Translations under genes and position numbers: made by a program
In this document: piece by piece, positions 59,201 through 64,000 of the stretch
Layout of the letters: each line of letters opens with the position of its first letter
Numbering within the stretch: the stretch's first letter is position 1
Source: Macrostomum hystrix
Lineage: Eukaryota > Platyhelminthes > Macrostomidae
DNA length: 64,000 bases
Direction of reading: 5' to 3'
Assembly (NCBI GenBank): GCA_950097015.1
Contig: CATNEN010000001.1
Span: 7,373,001-7,437,000 of the forward strand
Notes under the pieces: generated by a model
Databases searched by the model: none
The model's input: the letters and a program-made list of their open reading frames with translations, nothing else
Told to the model about the DNA's origin: nothing

Positions 59201-61819
59201 CCTAGCTGTTAGACAGGATAATAACTGTTAGGATCATAATGCTAGACAGAATCCCAACTGTTAGACAGGATCCTAAATGTTAGACAGGATCCTAACTGTT
59301 AGACAGGATCCTAACTGTTAGACAGGATAATAACTGTTAGACATAATCATATCTGTTAGACAGGATCCTAACTGTTAAATAGGATCCTAAATGTTAGACA
59401 GGATCCTAACTGTTAGACAGGATCATAACTGTTAGACAGGATCCTAACTGTTAGACAGGATCCTAACTGTTAGACAGGATCTTAACTGTTAGACAGGATC
59501 CTAACTGTTAGACAGGATAATAACTGTTAGACAGGATCATAATGCTAGACAGGATCCTAACTGTTAGACAAGATCATGACTGTTAGACAGGATCCTAACT
59601 GTTAGACAGGATCCTAACTGTTAAATAGGATCCTAACCGTTAGACAGGATCCTAACTGTTAGACAGGATCCTAACTGTTAGACAGAATCATAACTGTTAG
59701 ACAGGATCCAAACTGTTAGACAGGATCCTAACTGTTACTCGTAAATAGGATCCTAACTGTTAGACAGGATAATAACTGTTAGACAGGATCATAATGCTAG
59801 ACAGGATCCTAACTGTTAGACAAGATCATGACTGTTAGACAGGATCATAGCCTCGTCTAACTGTTAGACAGGATCCTAACTGTTAGACAGGATCATGACT
59901 GTTAGATAGGATCCTAACTGTTAGACAGGATCCTAACTGTTAGACAGGATCATGACTGTTAGACAGCATCCTAACTGTTAGACAGGATCATGACTGTTAG
60001 ACAGGATCTTAACTGTTAGACAGGATCATAGTTGTTAGACAGTGTACACAACTGACATGCTGTGTACACACTGTTTTAGATAAGCTTGAGCACACGACAG
60101 ACATTTCTGCAACTCACTTTCAGTTTCTTTCTGTTTTCAGAAAGAATTGTTAACACCACTGCACTATGTAAATATATATGAATGCTTCTCTTTGTTCAAC
60201 TGGCTTCTGTAGAATACTGCCTAGTGTAAAATTCCAATTGCATTTTCTCAATTTTATACTTTTGCTGACGCTTCAGGCTTTTTCACGGAGAGGATATTTT
60301 CAATTTTATTTTCTTCTATGAATGTAACGCGCAATTTGTTAGTTAAATTTGTCTACTAATATTTTTGTCTACTTATCTGAACAAAAGGTCGGGAGTTAGA
60401 ATTTTAAAACCAGGGAAGTGTCCTCGAGCGAGTCACTTAATTCCCTAGAGCTAAGACGAAGTGCCTGTGTCGTCTTGCACAGTCCATGGACTGCACAGTC
60501 GTACACAGTAAAATATCTATCAATCTCTTTCAGAAAGTTTAAAATTCTCAATTAACTAGGAGGGCTGCAGGCAATGGCACATCATTTGGTGACACTAGAC
60601 CCACAGCCAGCGAGGAGGCAATTCTGCCCATTTCGCTGACTCCTGAGCACACACGCACACAGATACTGTACGCAGGCATACGCTCACACAGGGGTGTGTA
60701 CATCTGCCCTGACTTTCTCATCGTCAGGCAGTGTACACTCTCACTGTGCCTTGGAGGTTGGCCGTAAATTGCACGATAAGCCCCCAAGCCTTCTCTCCGC
60801 TGATGCGCCCCAAATGAATGTGGCCTCGCCGCGAATTCGAGCTCAGGGACCTCGGGGTGTCAGGGGCAAACTCGTTAACTGCTCTGCCACTGACCCATTA
60901 AATGAGGTTAGTTATGATTTCCTGAATAGCTCATAGTGATGAAATAGGAATTACACAACGTAACGATTTCTATAAAAAAGCTGACTGTGACTAATCTAAC
61001 TTCACTTCCCAATAGCAACTGTATTATATGAATGTCGAGTACGATATGAGCTACGCAAAAGAATAACACACAGAAATATTAACCAGCTAGTTTTAACCAA
61101 TCAAACAGAAAGACTGTCGAAGGACTAAGGATCTTGCACGTCTGTCTGTAGCTCCTGCTGCAGCATTATGATTTGGCATGAAAATTATCGTTCAGTAAGC
61201 TATTACAGGACATTCATTCTGTTGAATGTGGCCTCGTCGTGGAATCGAACTGAGGGACCATGGTGTGAGAGGCAAACACGTTAACCGCTCTGCCACCGAG
61301 CCCCCAAACCTTAGAGGTCTACAGGGGCGTAGATTTCCCTGTGATGATGTACCAGGGCCCGCAGCCCTCCTACAATCATTATAAATATGAATATGTGCAA
61401 TAATTATGAATGTAGCCGGCTTACGAAGCACCCACCTGTACAGTTTCCAAAGCGTCGATGACAATGCGGAAGATGGACTGAGAGCATGCTCGGAAATCAG
61501 CTAGAAAAGCTAGTCCTCTGGTCTGCCTGTTCGCGCCAACCGCATAGGCCTCTGCGGGCGCCACTGACACCAGGTAGTCGATCATAGCAGTGAGCTGCGG
61601 TGCTGCCACATTGTTCAAGTGCATCCGAATGATTTGCCTAGGCGGAAAGCATAGCACTGGCCTGTTACCTGTGTCCATGCCGCCAGTCAGATGGACAAAG
61701 CCAAGGGCTAGCATCTTCAACTGCTGCTGCAGCTGCTGCTGCTGATGCTGAGCATCTGCCTGGTTGGATACTGAGTGCCGCCCATCTGATCGACTTGGCT
61801 GACTCGGCCTATCAGTCAT
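53287..61819 (-). CDS. SESTD1-like: SEC14 and spectrin-repeat protein, SESTD1-like, complete
   Basis: Seven minus-strand exons with consistent GT-AG joins: 61819-61436, 59048-58893, 58820-58704, 56627-56103, 55633-55409, 55111-54861, 54670-53287; 1013 aa. Aa ~30-219 form a SEC14/CRAL-TRIO-like domain as in SESTD1 and the Dbl-family N-termini: LALGFVHLTGGMDTGNRPVL, a YLVSVAPAEA segment, and LDFGGSLNYDHEAWMKLR. Aa ~220-550 are helical, spectrin-repeat-like (RLQRLQTRLEELKALLRDRW). Aa ~553-1013, mostly one exon, are disordered and Arg/Ser/Pro-rich with a short helix (SLSNLVGELRDLKEALF). No DH or PH domain is present, so it is closer in architecture to SESTD1 than to MCF2L, PLEKHG4 or Kalirin. SESTD1 binds phospholipids and modulates channels and Rho signalling; whether this protein does so is inference. 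The start at 61819 is the first Met before the domain. Confidence 0.87.
55795..55860. mobile_element. possible SINE-B fragment
   Basis: CGACCTACGCAGTCCAGGGACTGAAC resembles the 3' block of SINE-B (a GACCCCCAGCCC-like stretch then AGTCCATGGACTGAAC) with one change that breaks the palindrome. Intronic in the SEC14-spectrin gene. Confidence 0.35.
56805..57245 (-). mobile_element. SINE-A copy in two pieces
   Basis: 56805-56915 carries the SINE-A tail side (AGAAGGGCTGCAGGCAATAG, GCCAGCGAGGAGGC, TTGTCAGGCAGTGT). 57100-57245 carries the body and head side (TGCCTTGGAGGTTGGCCCTC, then CGAAATCGAGCTCAGGGACC, CGCGTTAACCGATCTGCC). Both are minus-oriented and in the right order. They are separated by about 185 bp of unrelated AT-rich DNA, so this is one copy split by an insertion, or two truncated copies. 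Intron 3 of the SEC14-spectrin gene. Confidence 0.75.
58220..58690. repeat. 10-bp satellite CCCCTCATCT
   Basis: About 47 units, with CCCTCACCTC variants clustered on the left and right and occasional 9-bp units (CCTCATCTC) at about 58450 and 58520. It reaches within a few bases of the exon 3 donor (58704) of the SEC14-spectrin gene. Confidence 0.97.
59100..60045. repeat. 19-bp minisatellite, TCCTAACTGTTAGACAGGA
   Basis: About 48 imperfect copies with TAATAACTG, TCATGACTG and TCATAATGC variants, which recur in blocks (a TAATAACTG... TCATAATGC run at about 59515 and again at about 59770). Intron 1 of the SEC14-spectrin gene. The unit contains a CTGTTAGACAGGAT near-palindrome. Confidence 0.95.
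60385..60510 (+). mobile_element. SINE-B fragment with CAGTCCATGGACTG
   Basis: AAAAGGTCGGGAGTTAGAAT looks like a degraded B box. GTCCTCGAGCGAGTCACTTA and GCACAGTCCATGGACTGCAC follow, the SINE-B block order. It lies 45 bp before a SINE-A copy in opposite orientation. Confidence 0.55.
60556..60897 (-). mobile_element. SINE-A copy, near full length
   Basis: The minus strand begins with GGGTCAGTGGCAGAGCAGTT (A box). GAGCTCGAATTCGCGGCGAG contains the B box region, and the complete body runs to GCCCTCCTAGTTAATTG. It serves here as the best reference copy, with one short deletion around TTGCACGATAAG/GGCCGTAAATT. Confidence 0.9.
61205..61390 (-). mobile_element. rearranged SINE-A copy (head and tail in opposite orientation)
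   Basis: 61210-61305 is a minus-oriented SINE-A head (CTCTGCCACCGAGCCCCC; B box region GGAATCGAACTGAGGGACC). 61350-61385 is the SINE-A tail in plus orientation (GGCCCGCAGCCCTCCTACAA then TCATTATAAAT). The two ends are therefore inverted relative to each other. Just inside intron 1 of the SEC14-spectrin gene. Confidence 0.7.
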
Positions 61820-62867
61820 TAATAATTATCCGATGATAATCTCACTCAATATTGCTGCACATTGCCTGCAATAAGTCTACTAATATCAAATCTAGCTCGT
61901 AGAAAATGGGCGCTTTTACGCTTGTCCACCCCGACTATGACTTAAAATGGTGTTTTCTTTAGTTTTTGTTTGTTAGAGTATTTACACTCGGCCACTGACG
62001 CTTCGGCTGCTGCACTGGACTCGCTCTAAAGTGTTTGTTATTTATAACATTATCATACTGCAGCCTGCCAACGATTGATCGCTCCGCGTTTAGGCAATGA
62101 CCAAAAGGGAGTGAGAGAGAGGAGGTGAGAGCGAACCAGGGTTGGCCCTGCAATCGATTTGGTGTCAAACCCTTCGCCCCTGACTAGCTAACTCACACTA
62201 ACACACTCACACTCACAATGTGTGCTCAGCTCGTTTCGGGTAGGGAATACTAAAACGAGCCACACCCAAGTCTATTTTCCTTCCACATTTCCTTTTCTGC
62301 TGTGCAAGCAACTCCTGCAACATCGACCTCCGAAATGCCGTCACTGGCAACAATGCATTCCGCATTCGCTAGTCTCGACCCTAGTTCTGCATGGCAACGA
62401 TCAATAAGACAGGCTTGACTCAATCCTAGAGAAAAGGAATCCCATTTCATTGGCCATTTCCGATTGGTCCCTGACAGAAGGAAAGAGAGAAGACGATATA
62501 AATTTGTTAGCCTCAAATCTAGTCGATTTTATTCCCTTTTTTCTGTTCAGAAATCGGGCATATATTAGTTTCTAGGCCAGAAATCTATTTTTAGGCTTTG
62601 GGACGTCGAGATCTAATTCTTTGCTTTCACATTCTATGCGATTGGGCAAATGACTATTATCCCGAGTCTCATTGGTTGGGGTTCTTCAAGGTTGGAAAAA
62701 TTTGGACTTTTACGTCACAACCATGGAATTTTAGCCCAAACTAATTATTTTGTTTTAGCAGCGAGAATTCTCTACAAAAGTGCATTTCTAAGTTTTATAA
62801 CCGCTGTCGGATCTTCTGTGAAATTAAACAACAGTGTCGGAAAAAACTTCCTACCTATCTAACTCTC
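61820..62867. other. 5' flank of the SEC14-spectrin gene
   Basis: No gene recognised. No promoter element can be supported from sequence alone. Confidence 0.4.
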
Positions 62868-63745
62868 GCTGTCTGACTCTCTGTCTGACTCTGACTGTCT
62901 GACTCTCTCTGTCTGACTCTCTGTCTGACTCTCTGTCTGACTCTGTCTGTCTGACTCTCTCTGTCTGACTCTCTCTGTCTGACTCTGTCTGTCTGACTCT
63001 GTCTGTCTGACTCTCTCTGTCTGACTCTCTCTATCTGACTCTCTCTGTCTGACTCTCTGTCTGACTCTGACTGTCTGACTCTCTCTGTCTGACTCTGTCT
63101 GTCTGACTCTCTCTGTCTGACTGTCTCTGTCTGACTCTCTCTGTCTGACTCTCTCTGTCTGACTCTCTCTGTCTGACTCTCTCTGTCTGACTCTCTGTCT
63201 GACTCTCACTGTCTGACTCTCCGTCTGACTCTCTGTCTGACTCTCTCTGTCTGACTCTCTTTGTCTGACTCTCTCTGTCTGACTCTCTGTCTGACTCTGT
63301 CTGTCTGACTCTCTCTGTCTGACTCTCTGTCTGACTCTGTCTGTCTGACTCTCTCTGTCTGACTCTCTGTCTGACTCTCACTGTCTGACTCTCTGTCTGA
63401 CTCTCTGTCTGACTCTCTGTCTGACTCTCTCTGTCTGACTCTCTCTGTCTGACTCTCTGTCTGACTCTCACTGTCTGACTCTCTGTCTGACTCTCTGTCT
63501 GACTCTCTGTCTGACTCTCTCTGTCTGACTCTCTCTGTCTGACTCTCTGTCTGACTCTCTGTCTGACTCTGTCTGTCTGACTCTCTCTGTCTGACTCTCT
63601 CTGTCTGACTCTGTCTGTCTGACTCTCTCTGTCTGACTCTCTCTGTCTGACTCTCTCTGTCTGACTCTGTTTGTCTGACTCTCTTTGTCTCTCTCTCTCT
63701 GTCTGACTCTCTCTATCTGACTCTCTGTCTGACTCTCCCTGTCTT
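62868..63745. repeat. CTCTGTCTGA-based satellite (10/12/14-bp mixed units)
   Basis: About 880 bp of CTCTCTGTCTGACT and the shorter CTCTGTCTGACT, plus CTGTCTGTCTGACT types. Longer higher-order blocks of the mixed units recur, e.g. the run including CTCACTGTCTGACT at about 63205, 63380 and 63465. 63746-64000 has nothing I recognise. Confidence 0.96.
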
Positions 63746-64000
63746 TTTACTTTATAAAGTCTTACAAATAAGAAATGCGCTAACTGAGAAAATACTTTTC
63801 AGAAAAATGCAAAAAAATCTACAACTGAATTGTCGCAATAAGCAAAACCACTTCTGTCAATTTTAAGCTCTCCTTGTAGTCTTTTCTGTCACTCAGAGGT
63901 GCACTTTATCAACTTTCTCATTGCCTATTTTTCTGGCTTACCAGGGCTGAAATACTTTTTTATATTGATTTGTCTGAGTCCAGTTCGCAATTTTCTCGAC

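Noticed and set aside
2683-61390. Functional tRNA genes at the SINE heads
   Set aside because: Only A- and B-box similarity; there is no intact cloverleaf or acceptor stem, and each continues into the SINE body.
53287-61819. Kalirin/puratrophin-type RhoGEF
   Set aside because: The exon chain closes with a stop and contains no DH-PH sequence.

Overview
The window is a stretch of metazoan nuclear DNA. Its genes are split by GT-AG introns, carry metazoan domain sets (NSF, a PACRG-like protein, an A1CF/RBM46/RBM47-type RNA-binding protein, a SEC14-spectrin protein, a rhodopsin-family GPCR) and end near AATAAA or ATTAAA signals. I see no bacterial, organellar or viral gene. The repeat style (tRNA-derived SINEs, hAT miniature elements, a non-LTR retrotransposon tail and an exceptional number of 10-84 bp tandem arrays) fits an invertebrate, probably a spiralian such as a flatworm. 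No marker here fixes the species.

Layout: 1-9.8 kb, an A1CF/RBM46/RBM47-like gene on the minus strand, 3' end off the left edge. Six exons can be chained with matching phases, and large introns hold minisatellites, SINE copies and a hAT MITE inside a 21-bp satellite. 9.8-15.6 kb is intergenic with a ~1 kb minisatellite. 15.6-27.9 kb is a complete 742-aa NSF gene on the plus strand in seven exons; every intron except the last is filled with tandem arrays, and intron 2 contains a whole intronless PACRG-like gene. 30.8-34.0 kb is a three-exon plus-strand gene for a protein with two copies of a stathmin-like module. 35.4-37.1 kb is a four-exon minus-strand gene for a secreted protein with an ALK/LTK-type glycine-rich domain. 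38.2-41.0 kb holds a LINE 3' end and a 1.18-kb hAT-type element with a perfect 8-bp target duplication. 42.0-42.5 kb is a small C2H2 zinc-finger ORF. 47.8-49.2 kb is an intronless GPCR. 53.3-61.8 kb is a complete seven-exon minus-strand SEC14-spectrin (SESTD1-like) gene of 1013 aa. The right edge is a CTCTGTCTGA array.

The genes do not form one pathway and nothing suggests an operon. The most notable structure is in the NSF gene: exon 4 lies between two minisatellites that are reverse complements of each other, and exon 2 plus the nested PACRG-like gene lie between another inverted satellite pair. In the transcript these could pair and loop out the enclosed exons. Exon joins were worked out by hand from splice-site consensus, phase continuity and family similarity remembered from known proteins. 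No alignment or search was run.
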